Source: an uncultured Acidaminococcus sp. (lineage in GTDB: Bacteria > Bacillota_C > Negativicutes > Acidaminococcales > Acidaminococcaceae). Taken from it: a DNA stretch of 7,784 nt. Location: contig OMUE01000117.1 of NCBI GenBank assembly GCA_900314165.1, forward strand, positions 1 to 7,784, in the 5' to 3' direction. The position numbers were made by a program, and so were the translations under genes. The notes under the pieces were generated by a model. That model saw only the letters and a list, made by a program, of their open reading frames with translations. It was not told the origin of the DNA and did no database searches. How positions within the stretch are numbered: position 1 is the stretch's first letter; each line of letters opens with the position of its first letter. Below are positions 1-6,691 of this stretch, piece after piece.

Positions 1-51
1 CTCAAATTTCTTGCACAGAGTTTATTTTGCCTATCTTGATACGTTTCCTGA

Positions 52-65
52 TAAATCATGATTTA
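52..65. other. 14-bp perfect palindrome (possible operator)
   Basis: TAAATCATGATTTA is identical to its own reverse complement. It lies about 27 bases before the start codon of a doubtful small ORF, in AT-rich DNA. The size and symmetry would suit a dimeric regulator, but I see no convincing -35/-10 pair nearby, so an operator role is only a possibility. In AT-rich DNA a palindrome of this size can arise by chance. Confidence 0.25.
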
Positions 66-92
66 AGATTTCTTTTATGATAAGGAGAAAAT

Positions 93-188
93 ATGCCGAA
101 AATACGAACCCACCACCATTTTGCTAAAGCAAAATGGTCCCCCGCCCTTGAAAAGGGCGGACAGAAAAGACTAAAGCGAAATTTTTAG
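93..188 (+). CDS. Doubtful 31-residue ORF running into the repeat element
   Basis: ATG at 93 has a good Shine-Dalgarno sequence (AAGGAG, 82-87, five bases upstream), and the frame stays open to TAG at 186-188. The peptide is very basic: it starts MPKIRTHHHF and has about nine Lys/Arg. From about codon 5 onward it is encoded by the arms and first hairpin unit of the composite repeat at 106-396, so its sequence is dictated by the repeat. I recognise no family. It may be a spurious ORF or the 5' part of a gene interrupted by the repeat. The good ribosome binding site is the only positive evidence. Confidence 0.2.
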   Translation: MPKIRTHHHFAKAKWSPALEKGGQKRLKRNF

Positions 189-396
189 TCCCGCCATCCT
201 GAGTCTGCCCTTTTTAACGGTGGACAGGAAAAGCTAAACCAATATTTTTAGTCCTGCCATCCTGAGTCCGTTCTTTTTAGGGCGGATAGGAAAGGTTAAA
301 ACTAGATTTTTAGCCCTGCCATCCTGAGTCCGCCCTTTTCAAGGGCGGGGGACCGTTCCTATACAGGGATTCAAGAGTTGGAACGGTGGTGGGTTC
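106..396. repeat. Composite nested inverted-repeat / hairpin-array element
   Basis: Outer arms: GAACCCACCACC (106-117) pairs exactly with 385-396. Inner arms: 136-162 is the perfect 27-bp reverse complement of 328-354. Each inner arm is itself a hairpin, with stem CCGCCCTT/AAGGGCGG (142-160 and 330-348). Between outer and inner arms there is a hairpin on each side: left ACCATTTTGC/GCAAAATGGT (115-138) and right ACCGTTCC/GGAACGGT (352-387). The core holds three tandem units of 62-63 bp, beginning near 156, 219 and 281. Each has a shared CCATCCTGAGTC-type segment and an internal TAAA/TTTA stem (169-190, 234-251 and the equivalent in unit 3). No transposase gene or target duplication is evident. 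It lies 10 bp beyond the rnhB stop, so its hairpins may also terminate that transcript. It is probably a dispersed intergenic repeat family. Confidence 0.85.
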
Positions 397-406
397 CTTT
401 TTCCAA

Positions 407-1213
407 TTATTTTAACTTCAGTATTTCATTCTCTCTGACTGCTTCTGTAGCGATGTTCATGGATTTCAAGGGTTCGTAGCTTCTGCGGTGCCAGGGTGTA
501 GCACCGTATTGGGCAATGGCGTCCATGTGTTTGCTGGAGCCATAGCCCTTGTGACCGGCAAAGCCATATTCCGGATACTCTTTATCCAGCCGGACCATAA
601 TCCGGTCACGGGTGACCTTCGCCATAATGGACGCCGCTGCAATAGCCGCACTTTTGGCATCTCCGTGGATGAGGCTTTCCACCGGCAGGCCCGGCAGCTC
701 CAGGGGCATGGCGTCCGTCAGGGCCATCTGTGGCTTCGTAGTCAGATTCGTCAGGCACAGGGTCATGGCCTTCTTGGCAGCCTGGTAAATATTCAGCTCA
801 TCGATTTCTCCCGGCCCCAGGATGCTGACGGTGACCGCCACCGCCTGGTCCAGGATCTCGTCGTATAATTCTTCTCTGCGTTTGGCCGTGACCTGCTTGG
901 AATCGTTCAGCCCCGGCAGGTCGATTTCGTGGGGCAGGATGACCGCCGCCGTCACCAGAGGTCCTGCTAAAGGCCCTCTTCCGGCTTCGTCGCAGCCGGC
1001 CACAAACTTCAGCCCCTGCTGCCAGTATTGGCGTTCCGGCTCCATGAGTTTGGCCAGCCGCTGCTGTTCCTTTTCCCGGGCAGCCAGGTGTTTGGCATAG
1101 GCTGCCAGCAACTTTTGGACTCCTTTCCGGGGATCCTGCTGCCACAGGGCCAACTGTTCCGGCGAAGGGGTACCTGCCAGAAGCTGTTTGATTTCACTGA
1201 TGGGCTGGCTCAT
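407..1213 (-). CDS. rnhB: Ribonuclease HII
   Basis: Cytoplasmic endonuclease that cuts the RNA strand of RNA-DNA hybrids and nicks 5' of single ribonucleotides in DNA, starting ribonucleotide excision repair. The protein has 268 residues. The catalytic core begins at [12 protein letters not shown] (73-84), giving D75 and E76. The other two expected acidic residues are D167 (TDAM) and D185 (HGDAKS). The conserved [10 protein letters not shown] (194-203) and [10 protein letters not shown] (220-229) follow. Residues 1-68 form a helical N-terminal extension with the RKGVQKLL motif (29-36), typical of RNase HII from Firmicutes and absent from the shorter E. coli enzyme. The start ATG overlaps the rbgA stop by four bases (ATGA), so the two are probably translationally coupled in one operon. 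The composite repeat begins just after the stop. Identification is firm. Confidence 0.97.
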   Translation of the reverse strand: MSQPISEIKQLLAGTPSPEQLALWQQDPRKGVQKLLAAYAKHLAAREKEQQRLAKLMEPERQYWQQGLKFVAGCDEAGRGPLAGPLVTAAVILPHEIDLPGLNDSKQVTAKRREELYDEILDQAVAVTVSILGPGEIDELNIYQAAKKAMTLCLTNLTTKPQMALTDAMPLELPGLPVESLIHGDAKSAAIAAASIMAKVTRDRIMVRLDKEYPEYGFAGHKGYGSSKHMDAIAQYGATPWHRRSYEPLKSMNIATEAVRENEILKLK

Positions 1214-2139
1214 TGGTCCGCCTCCTGGCCTGCAGCTTTTTGTGCAACGGCATCCTGCTTAGCTCTGGGCGGAATTTCCAAGGTGAAACGGCCCATTTTG
1301 CCCAGCTTGAAGTCCCTCAGGAGTGTCTGGATGCATTTGCTCATGTCCAGTTCCCCGCCGGCCTTCAGCCAGCCCCGGGACCGGGCCACGGCCTGTTCCA
1401 GCTCTTCTACGGTCATGCCTTCCGGTACGTCCACACCATATACGGCACCGATCTGCTGGCCGTACCATTTAGCCAGACGGCCCATAAGGATGTGCACAGC
1501 GATTTCCTGATCGAACACTTCTTCCCGGATGGCGCCTGTAACGGCCAGATTAAAGCCCACTTCCGGATTTTCAAATTTCGGCCACAGGACGCCGGGAGTG
1601 TCCAGCAGTTCCAGGTTCTTCCCCAGGATCACCCATTGTGGGCCTCTGGTAACGCCAGGTTTGTTCTGGGTCACGGTCTTGTTCTTGCCCAGCAGCCGGT
1701 TAATAAGGGTGGATTTGCCAACGTTGGGGATGCCCACAATCATGACCCGGACAGCCCGATTCCGGACGCCTTTTTTCAACCATTTGTCGATAGCCGGCTG
1801 TCCCGCCTTCTGGATAGCACTGACGAGAGCCTTTACACCTTTCCCCTTCTGGCAGTCCACTTCCAAAGCCGTGAAATTCTGCTTTTTCAGGTACTCCAGC
1901 CATTGTTTTGTGGCATCAGGATCCGCCATGTCCGTCTTATTCAGCACCACAATCTTCTGTTTATTGCCGATGACTTTCTTCAGCATGGGATTGGCACTGG
2001 AACGGGGAATCCGGGCATCCAGCAATTCCACCACCACATCCACCAGTTTTATCTGTTCTTCCATCATCCGTTTGGCCTTGGTCATATGACCGGGGAACCA
2101 TTGGATTTGGAATTTCTGTCCATCAATCTTGCAATCCAT
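1210..2139 (-). CDS. rbgA: Ribosome biogenesis GTPase RbgA (YlqF)
   Basis: Circularly permuted GTPase that in Bacillus helps late maturation of the 50S subunit. Numbered from the ATG at 2139 (309 residues), the motifs appear in permuted order: [10 protein letters not shown] (13-22), [11 protein letters not shown] (42-52), G4 NKTD (67-70), then G1 GIPNVGKST (136-144) and G3 DTPG (180-183). The C-terminal region (about 195-290) matches the RNA-binding half of the family. An upstream ATG at 2157 would add MRKEVT, but a strong AAGGAAG lies five bases before the ATG at 2139 and none precedes the first, so I choose 2139. The gene overlaps rnhB by ATGA. In many Firmicutes rbgA and rnhB follow rplS and lepB; here the upstream neighbour is instead a secretion ATPase, and the pair has its own promoter. 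Confidence 0.95.
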   Translation of the reverse strand: MDCKIDGQKFQIQWFPGHMTKAKRMMEEQIKLVDVVVELLDARIPRSSANPMLKKVIGNKQKIVVLNKTDMADPDATKQWLEYLKKQNFTALEVDCQKGKGVKALVSAIQKAGQPAIDKWLKKGVRNRAVRVMIVGIPNVGKSTLINRLLGKNKTVTQNKPGVTRGPQWVILGKNLELLDTPGVLWPKFENPEVGFNLAVTGAIREEVFDQEIAVHILMGRLAKWYGQQIGAVYGVDVPEGMTVEELEQAVARSRGWLKAGGELDMSKCIQTLLRDFKLGKMGRFTLEIPPRAKQDAVAQKAAGQEADQ

Positions 2140-2144
2140 AGTGA

Positions 2145-2151
2145 CTTCCTT
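2145..2151 (-). promoter_or_regulatory. Ribosome binding site that sets the rbgA start
   Basis: On the minus strand AAGGAAG stands five bases before the ATG at 2139. The in-frame ATG at 2157 lies just upstream of this site and has no Shine-Dalgarno sequence of its own, so 2139 is the better start. Confidence 0.7.
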
Positions 2152-2184
2152 TCTCATTGTTCACAGTACACATACATTGGCGTC

Positions 2185-2214
2185 ATTATATCATGTTTTT
2201 TTACTATATGCGAA
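2185..2214 (-). promoter_or_regulatory. Promoter of rbgA-rnhB
   Basis: On the minus strand a perfect -10 TATAAT (2190 to 2185) is preceded by TG plus one base (extended -10). A weak -35, TTCGCA (2214 to 2209), lies 18 bp upstream. Transcription would begin near 2178, giving a leader of about 39 bases before the rbgA ATG. Confidence 0.65.
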
Positions 2215-2265
2215 TTGGTGCAAAATCCTTCGGGAATCGACACGTTTACCGCAATAATCGGCATT

Positions 2266-2308
2266 TTAGGGGTTAGGGATTGGGGATTAGGGGGTTAGGG
2301 ATTAGGGT
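2266..2308. repeat. Heptanucleotide array, consensus TTAGGGR
   Basis: Six units read TTAGGGG, TTAGGGA, TTGGGGA, TTAGGGG, GTTAGGGA (8 bp) and TTAGGGT. Six runs of three to five G separated by 3-4 bases lie on the plus strand, a strong pattern for an intramolecular G-quadruplex. A short echo, TAGGGTTAGGG, occurs at 2370-2380 inside the 3' end of the ATPase gene. The array sits between the ATPase stop and the rbgA promoter. Confidence 0.85.
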
Positions 2309-2323
2309 GCGCTGCACGGGACG

Positions 2324-2351
2324 TCAGAAGTCAGACATCAGAAGTCAGAGG
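2324..2351. repeat. Heptanucleotide array, consensus TCAGAAG
   Basis: Four exact-length units: TCAGAAG, TCAGACA, TCAGAAG, TCAGAGG. The stop codon of the ATPase gene (2331-2333, minus strand) is inside the second unit, so the last residues (SDV) are encoded by repeat. On the minus strand each unit contains TGA, which closes all three reading frames. Confidence 0.8.
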
Positions 2352-3617
2352 TGCTCCGCACATCCCTATAGGGTTAGGGCCTAAGACGCGGAGGACTTCC
2401 TCCGGAGTAGTTTCACCGGCCAGGACTTTCCGGCGGCCATCCTGCCACAGGCTTTCCATGCCTTCCCCAAAGGCCAGCTGCTCCAGGGCCATTTCGCTGG
2501 CACCGGAAAGGATTTTTTGTCTCAGAGATTCTCCCGGCACCAGCACCTCCTGAAGGGCCAAACGCCCCACATAGCCCGTGTGACGGCAATGGCTGCAGCC
2601 CACGGCCTTATAGAGCACAGGCCTGCCGGTCAGTTGGAAATAATTATAAGGCCACTGGTCCGGACTACAGGTATAGGCCTTCCGGCAGTGAGGGCACAGC
2701 TGCCGCACCAATTGCTGGGCTGCCACTCCTTGCAGGGCCGAGGCTGCCAGATACGGTTCTACGCCCATATCCAGCAGCCTGGTAACAGCCCCCGCCGCCG
2801 TATTCGTGTGCAGGGTACTGAACACCAGGTGCCCCGTCAGGGCTGCATGGATGCTCATGGCTGCTGTTTCCCGATCCCGGATTTCCCCCACCATAATCAT
2901 ATCCGGGTCCTGGCGCAGGATCGTTCTCAGGCAGGCGGCAAAGGTAAGCCCGATTTTCGGCTGCACGGACACTTGCCGAATGCCCGGCAGTTGGTATTCT
3001 ACCGGATCTTCCACCGTAATGATGTTCCGGCCTGCTCTGTCCAGGGAGGACAGAGCCGCATACAGGGTGGTGGACTTGCCGCTGCCCGTAGGACCGGTAA
3101 CGAGAAACAAGCCATGGGGCTGCTGGCAGATCTGCTGCAGCTTTGCCAGGTTTGCTTCGGTAAACCCCAGGCTCGCCAGGTCCAGCTTGACCATTTCCCG
3201 GTTCAGCAGCCGCAACACCAGGGTCTCTCCATGGATGGTGGGCAGGGACGACACCCGGATGTCCACAGGCTTCTGCTGCCACATTTTTTGCAGCCGGCCA
3301 TCCTGGGGCAGCCGTTTTTCGCCGATATCCATGCCGGAGGCAATCTTGAACCGGCTCAGCAAAGGCTCCTGCAGATTTTTTGGTACGGTCATAACCTTCT
3401 GCAGGACGCCGTCGATCCGGCAGCGGACTATGAGGCAGTCTTTTTCCGGTTCCAGATGGATGTCGCTGGCCCCCAGTTGAAGGGCCTGGTTCAGAATCGT
3501 CCCGGCCAGCTGGACAGCCGGTGCCTGAAAAGAGTCCCGATTGTTTTGGTTCAGAGAAAGATTTTTTGCTGAAAAGACAGGGGAATTTTCACTGTAAGAG
3601 TGCAAATTTGGGTTCAT
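2331..3617 (-). CDS. GspE/PulE/PilB-family assembly ATPase
   Basis: Cytoplasmic hexameric motor that powers assembly of a type IV pilus, DNA-uptake pseudopilus or type II secretion pseudopilus. It has 428 residues. An N2-type domain with LGASDIHLEPE (48-57) is followed by the motor: Walker A GPTGSGKS (175-182), Asp box ITVEDPVEY (200-208), Walker B DPDMIMVGEIRD (237-248) and His box LTGHLVFSTLHTN (260-272). Two CxxC pairs (C308/C311 and C341/C344) form the zinc site of the extension-type ATPases, which argues against a PilT retraction motor. The N-terminal N1 (MshEN-type) domain of full-length GspE/PilB is missing; only about 35 residues precede N2. AGGAGG at 3625-3630, seven bases upstream, fixes the start. 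I see no good -35/-10 pair; a TATAAA (3701 to 3696, minus strand) is a weak candidate. It is divergent from the PilP-like and secretin genes. The last residues are encoded by a heptanucleotide array. Whether it is gspE or pilB cannot be settled here. Confidence 0.93.
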   Translation of the reverse strand: MNPNLHSYSENSPVFSAKNLSLNQNNRDSFQAPAVQLAGTILNQALQLGASDIHLEPEKDCLIVRCRIDGVLQKVMTVPKNLQEPLLSRFKIASGMDIGEKRLPQDGRLQKMWQQKPVDIRVSSLPTIHGETLVLRLLNREMVKLDLASLGFTEANLAKLQQICQQPHGLFLVTGPTGSGKSTTLYAALSSLDRAGRNIITVEDPVEYQLPGIRQVSVQPKIGLTFAACLRTILRQDPDMIMVGEIRDRETAAMSIHAALTGHLVFSTLHTNTAAGAVTRLLDMGVEPYLAASALQGVAAQQLVRQLCPHCRKAYTCSPDQWPYNYFQLTGRPVLYKAVGCSHCRHTGYVGRLALQEVLVPGESLRQKILSGASEMALEQLAFGEGMESLWQDGRRKVLAGETTPEEVLRVLGPNPIGMCGAPLTSDV

Positions 3618-3680
3618 TGGTTAACCTCCTGGATGAATTTTGGTCGATTCTCTACGCGTTTTTCCTCTTTCCTGAAAAAA

Positions 3681-3710
3681 ATGAAAATGTTTCGTTTTAT
3701 ACACTATAAT
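3681..3710 (+). promoter_or_regulatory. Promoter of the PilP-like/secretin operon
   Basis: A perfect -10 TATAAT (3705-3710) has a possible -35 ATGAAA (3681-3686, four of six consensus bases) at 18 bp spacing. The start would be near 3717, giving a leader of about 53 bases. The -35 is weak and surrounded by A-rich sequence. Confidence 0.5.
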
Positions 3711-3758
3711 AAACAGTATGAATTCACAAAGCAATTAGAATTTCCAGAAAAATGTTCC

Positions 3759-3764
3759 AGGAGG
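3759..3764 (+). promoter_or_regulatory. Ribosome binding site that sets the PilP-like start
   Basis: AGGAGG stands five bases before the ATG at 3770. The in-frame ATG at 3752 lies upstream of this site without a Shine-Dalgarno sequence, so the protein begins MNPTKL. Confidence 0.75.
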
Positions 3765-3769
3765 CAGCT

Positions 3770-4279
3770 ATGAATCCAACAAAGCTATGTAAAAAAATCC
3801 CTGTCCGGTACGCAGTTTTTTCCTGTATCCTACCCGCTACACTTTACCTGTTGTACAGCCAGTCCCGTCCCCTTTCCTGTCCCCAGCTGCCCCAGCTCCC
3901 GGAAGCTGCAGCAGCGCCTGCCAGAGAGGAACAGCCTGGAAAGGCAGAACCCATGAAGCCTTTACGGGATCCCTTCCGTCCTCTGAATCACCCTGCAGCT
4001 CCTGCCAGCCTGCCCCGTGCCACCGTTGCCGCCCCTCTGTCCGGCCTGCAGAATCAGCAGAAGAAACAGAACATAGGGATTTCCCCGGCTCAAAGTTACA
4101 GGCTCTGCGGCATCGTAACGGTAAACAGCCGCAGCAAGGCCCTGCTGCGGAACCCCTCAGGCAGCCTGCTATTAGGCCCCGGGGACGTATTGCCCGGCGC
4201 TGGCACAATAGAGTCAGTGACTTCTTCCGGTATCGTCTGCAGTGGGAAAAAACTGGCTATCGGCGAGGTGTGGCAATGA
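3770..4279 (+). CDS. PilP/GspC-like inner-membrane connector protein
   Basis: A 169-residue protein probably anchored in the inner membrane, with most of it in the periplasm. Basic residues (KLCKKIPVR, 5-13) precede one hydrophobic segment (about 14-30). A Pro/Ala-rich linker follows (about 35-100) with the DPF motif at 67-69. A compact C-terminal domain (about 108-168) starts YRLCGIV and contains SKALLRNPSG and LLLGPGDVLPG. This beta pattern (a value, a Gly-Asp turn, then 'when expressed' strands) resembles the homology region of GspC and PilP, which bind the N0 domain of a secretin. The assignment rests on this shape and on the next gene being a secretin; sequence identity is low, so it is a moderate call. 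The stop overlaps the secretin start (ATGA). PilP proteins are usually lipoproteins, but I see no lipobox here, so the anchor is GspC-like. Confidence 0.65.
   Translation: MNPTKLCKKIPVRYAVFSCILPATLYLLYSQSRPLSCPQLPQLPEAAAAPAREEQPGKAEPMKPLRDPFRPLNHPAAPASLPRATVAAPLSGLQNQQKKQNIGISPAQSYRLCGIVTVNSRSKALLRNPSGSLLLGPGDVLPGAGTIESVTSSGIVCSGKKLAIGEVWQ
4265..4270 (+). promoter_or_regulatory. Ribosome binding site that sets the secretin start
   Basis: GAGGTG, inside the end of the preceding gene, lies five bases before the ATG at 4276. A GTG at 4270 in the same frame is part of this site and is therefore an unlikely start. Confidence 0.6.
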
Positions 4280-5466
4280 AAAAACTCCTTGTATGCTGCT
4301 TGTTCTGCCTGCTCTGTCCTGCCCGCTGGGTTTTGGCGGAAGCCCTGCCCGTCAGCCTGTCCGTCAGCGAAGCCCCGGTAGGTGACGTCCTGCGGACTAT
4401 GGCGTCCCTGTCCGGAGAAAATGTGATCGTGGACCCTCAGCTCCGGCAGACCATAACCCTGGAGCTCCACGATGTCCCCTTTGACACGGCCCTGGACATG
4501 GTGACCCGCAGTCAGGGGCTCAGCTGCCGCCGTCTGGGCAGCCTGCTGCTGGTGTCCAGCCAGAGCCAGATGGATACGTATTTCGGTTCCCTATCCACCC
4601 ATGCCTTGCAATATATTCCGGTCCAGGAAGCCGCCAAGACCCTGCAGCCCCTGTTTTCTTCACCTTTGGCCTGTGATTCCGTAACGAATACACTGCTGTT
4701 TAACGGCAGCCCCGGAGAAAAGGAACGGCTGGAACAGGCCCTGGCAGCCCTGGACAAGCCTACAAAACAGATTACCCTGCAGGCGAAGATCCTGTCCCTG
4801 CAGGAAGAAGCCTCGAAGGAATTGGGACTCCGTTGGGATTGGAGCCGGATTCCTTACAGGGACAGCGGCGGTGATGAGGACTACGGTGGCAGAATCCACC
4901 TGGGCCACGGCTATGGAGCCCGGTTCCAGTCCACCCTATCCGCCCTCTGCCAGCAGGGCAAGGCCAAAGTCCTGGCCAATCCCAGCATCATCACCCTGCC
5001 CGGCAAGGAGGCCAGCATCTTTATTGGGGATCATATCCCAGTAGTGACGGAAAAAATCACGAATAGTACTACGTCCACCACCACGGAATACGTGGACGCC
5101 GGCATCCGATTGTCCTATACGCCGGTGCTGAGCCAGGACGGCCTCATTACGGCAAAAGTCCATACGGAGGTCAGCACCCCTACCCTCATTACGGAAATGA
5201 AGAATTACAGGATCACGAGTCGGACGGCGGACACGAACGTGCGATTGCGGGAAAAGGAAACGTTAGTGATCGGTGGGCTCATCAGCGAAGAGGAACAGAA
5301 ACGGCTGGCAGAAGTGCCCCTGTTAGCAAAATTGCCCCTGCTGGGGGAATTGTTCAAATTCCGCAGCAGGAGCAAAACGAAAACAGAAGTCTGTATGCTA
5401 TTGACCCCCTACGTCAGCGACCCCGGGGACAGCCCGGCCATTTACGAAGGAGTGAAGGAGAAGTGA
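4276..5466 (+). CDS. Short secretin (GspD/PilQ family outer-membrane channel)
   Basis: Forms the multimeric outer-membrane channel for a pilus, pseudopilus or secreted substrate. It has 396 residues, shorter than classical GspD or PilQ (about 600-750). A signal peptide (1-21, ending near WVLA) is followed by an STN/N0 domain (about 25-95, with VGDVLRTMASLSGENVIVDP) and one N1-like domain (about 110-165, with NTLLFNGSPGEKERLEQAL). The secretin core spans about 165-380: VLANPSIITLPGKEASIFIG (232-251), the Ser/Thr-rich stretch 262-270, VIGGLI (331-336), the hallmark VPLLAKLPLLGELF (347-360) and a final LLTPYV strand. No AMIN domain and no second or third N1 repeat are present. The start at 4276 has GAGGTG five bases upstream and overlaps the preceding stop as ATGA, indicating coupling with its PilP-like partner. 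A secretin implies an outer membrane. The TGA is followed six bases later by a heptanucleotide array. Confidence 0.95.
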   Translation: MKKLLVCCLFCLLCPARWVLAEALPVSLSVSEAPVGDVLRTMASLSGENVIVDPQLRQTITLELHDVPFDTALDMVTRSQGLSCRRLGSLLLVSSQSQMDTYFGSLSTHALQYIPVQEAAKTLQPLFSSPLACDSVTNTLLFNGSPGEKERLEQALAALDKPTKQITLQAKILSLQEEASKELGLRWDWSRIPYRDSGGDEDYGGRIHLGHGYGARFQSTLSALCQQGKAKVLANPSIITLPGKEASIFIGDHIPVVTEKITNSTTSTTTEYVDAGIRLSYTPVLSQDGLITAKVHTEVSTPTLITEMKNYRITSRTADTNVRLREKETLVIGGLISEEEQKRLAEVPLLAKLPLLGELFKFRSRSKTKTEVCMLLTPYVSDPGDSPAIYEGVKEK

Positions 5467-5472
5467 CGAAGC

Positions 5473-5566
5473 GTGATACGTGATACGGGGTACGTGGTAC
5501 GAGGGAGCGTGGTACGTGAGGCGTATGACGTATGACGTAGTACGTAGTACGTGGATACGTGCATAC
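5473..5566. repeat. Heptanucleotide array, consensus GTRNTAC
   Basis: Thirteen consecutive units, ten of 7 bp and three of 8 bp: GTGATAC twice, GGGGTAC, GTGGTAC, GAGGGAGC, GTGGTAC, GTGAGGC, GTATGAC twice, GTAGTAC twice, GTGGATAC, GTGCATAC. Identical units tend to be neighbours, which suggests growth by local duplication. The array begins six bases after the secretin stop. TGA codons in its first two units, with the annotated stop, close all three frames within 20 bases. I see no gene in it. Confidence 0.9.
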
Positions 5567-5598
5567 GAATTTATCTCTATATTTCAACACTTGTGAAC

Positions 5599-5635
5599 GG
5601 GCGCTCCGACGCTTCGCTTTGGGGCGCCCCTACGG
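5599..5635. terminator. GC-rich hairpin between convergent genes
   Basis: GGGCGCTCC (5599-5607) pairs with GGGGCGCCC (5621-5629): nine pairs including one G-T. It is followed by a smaller overlapping hairpin, GCCCC-TAC-GGGGC (5626-5638). It lies between the secretin and the converging transporter gene, so it could stop transcription from both sides, but there is no adjoining T-run on either strand. GCCCCTACGG (5626-5635) recurs at 6956-6965 and inverted at 6822-6831, so this may instead be a remnant of a dispersed repeat. Confidence 0.45.
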
Positions 5636-5663
5636 GGCAGCAATGTCCGTTTCGCTATCTTTT

Positions 5664-6638
5664 TTATCTATCCGGCAGCCATTCGCCGGTGGCTGCTACT
5701 TCATGGGTCAGGCGTTTGGCCTCGTCGCTTTCGGGGATGTCCGGGTCCGGGCTCACGTGAACCATGCAATGCTTCACTTCCGGGAAATGCTTCTCTATGG
5801 TATCGTGAACCTCTTCGGCCACCTTGTGGGCTACGAACAATGGCAAGTTGCCGTCCGCGTAAATATCGATATCCACGAAAAACTTGGCCCCGAACATACG
5901 GGTCCGGATAGTCTCGATGCCCCGGACTCCGGGCTGCAGCAGCACGTGCTGCTTCATCGCATCTATGGTTTCCTGGCAGGCTGCATGATCCACCAGTTTG
6001 TCGGAAGCGTCGTGGAAGATACCCCAGGCTGCCTTGATGATCATGAGGCAGATGATAAAGGACGCCAGAGGATCCATAATAGGATAGCCCATGCGGGCGC
6101 CGGCAATACCGATGAAGGAACCGATGGAGCTCAGGGCATCGCTGCGATGGTGCCAGGCATCCGCCATGAGGGCGCCGGAATTGATCTGTTCCGCAGCGTG
6201 CTTTGTCCACCAGAACATGGCTTCCTTCACCACGATGGATACCACGGCAGCGGCCAGAGCGATGACGGCCGGTGCTTCCTTTGTCTTATAGGAATTGTCC
6301 AGCATGGATGAGAGACCTTCGTAGCCGATGCCCAGGCCTGTGAACAGCAGGATAAACGCCAGGAACAACGTGGCAATGTATTCCTGTTTTTCGTGGCCAT
6401 ATTGGTGGTCTTCGTCAGAAGCCCGGCCGCTGAGCATGACCCCGAAGATGACGATGATGGACGCAAACACGTCGGAGGCAGAGTGGATAGCATCGGAAAC
6501 CATGGCGCTGGAATGGCCTACAATACCGGCAACGAACTTGCCCACGCTGAGCACCAGGTTGATGACGATGCTCACGTAGGAGACGTGAATGGCCAGGTCG
6601 CTGCCTTCTCTATTTTTCTTTCGTTTTAATTTCAGCAT
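5664..6638 (-). CDS. Cation diffusion facilitator metal transporter
   Basis: Inner-membrane exporter of divalent metal ions (Zn, Fe, Mn or Co) in exchange for protons; it normally works as a dimer. It has 324 residues. Hydrophobic segments lie near 20-41, 55-70, 87-107, 122-139, 168-182 and 188-205, the six expected helices. The transport site is visible as SDAIHSASD (48-56; H52, D56) and DAWHHRSD (160-167; H163, D167). The cytoplasmic metal-binding domain (about 208-300) includes KLVDHAA, IRTRMFGAKFFVDIDIYAD (244-262) and HCMVHVSPDPD. An HxxxD/HxxxD site is common among zinc transporters, but the metal cannot be fixed from sequence. The start at 6638 has GGGGTG five bases upstream. A consensus promoter and a terminator-like hairpin precede it, and the region is flanked by inverted copies of a 15-16-bp sequence, one overlapping the ribosome binding site. 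Confidence 0.95.
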   Translation of the reverse strand: MLKLKRKKNREGSDLAIHVSYVSIVINLVLSVGKFVAGIVGHSSAMVSDAIHSASDVFASIIVIFGVMLSGRASDEDHQYGHEKQEYIATLFLAFILLFTGLGIGYEGLSSMLDNSYKTKEAPAVIALAAAVVSIVVKEAMFWWTKHAAEQINSGALMADAWHHRSDALSSIGSFIGIAGARMGYPIMDPLASFIICLMIIKAAWGIFHDASDKLVDHAACQETIDAMKQHVLLQPGVRGIETIRTRMFGAKFFVDIDIYADGNLPLFVAHKVAEEVHDTIEKHFPEVKHCMVHVSPDPDIPESDEAKRLTHEVAATGEWLPDR

Positions 6639-6653
6639 AATTACACCCCATAT

Positions 6654-6691
6654 AAAAAATCACACCTGAGGGCTTGCTGTCCTTCAGGTGT
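6654..6691 (-). terminator. Terminator-like hairpin in the transporter leader
   Basis: On the minus strand ACACCTGA (6691-6684) pairs with TCAGGTGT (6669-6662). Two further G-C pairs lie inside a one-base bulge, and the hairpin is followed after two bases by six T (6659-6654). This is an intrinsic terminator shape, placed about 15 bases after the predicted transcription start and about 15 before the start codon, where it would prevent expression unless bypassed. GTCC (6696-6693) could pair with GGAC (6682-6679) and hold the 5' arm in a loop, a weak antiterminator. Confidence 0.6.

Noticed and set aside
155..340. CRISPR-like array (62-63 bp period)
   Set aside because: The whole unit is conserved, with no constant repeat alternating with unique spacers; three copies only, inside inverted arms, and no cas gene.
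1213..2298. Long plus-strand ORF of 361 codons opposite rbgA
   Set aside because: It is the antisense shadow of a confidently identified gene, has low-complexity His/Phe/Gln-rich sequence and no recognisable domain.
2266..2308. Telomere or replicon end suggested by TTAGGG repeats
   Set aside because: The array is short, imperfect, 7-bp rather than 6-bp in period, internal to gene-bearing DNA, and one of several heptad arrays.
2517..3572. Plus-strand ORF of 351 codons opposite the ATPase gene
   Set aside because: Antisense shadow; the opposite strand carries complete Walker, Asp and His boxes and a strong ribosome binding site.
5559..6311. Plus-strand ORF of 250 codons opposite the metal transporter gene
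   Set aside because: It begins in the repeat and hairpin region and otherwise mirrors the transporter gene; no ribosome binding site or domain.
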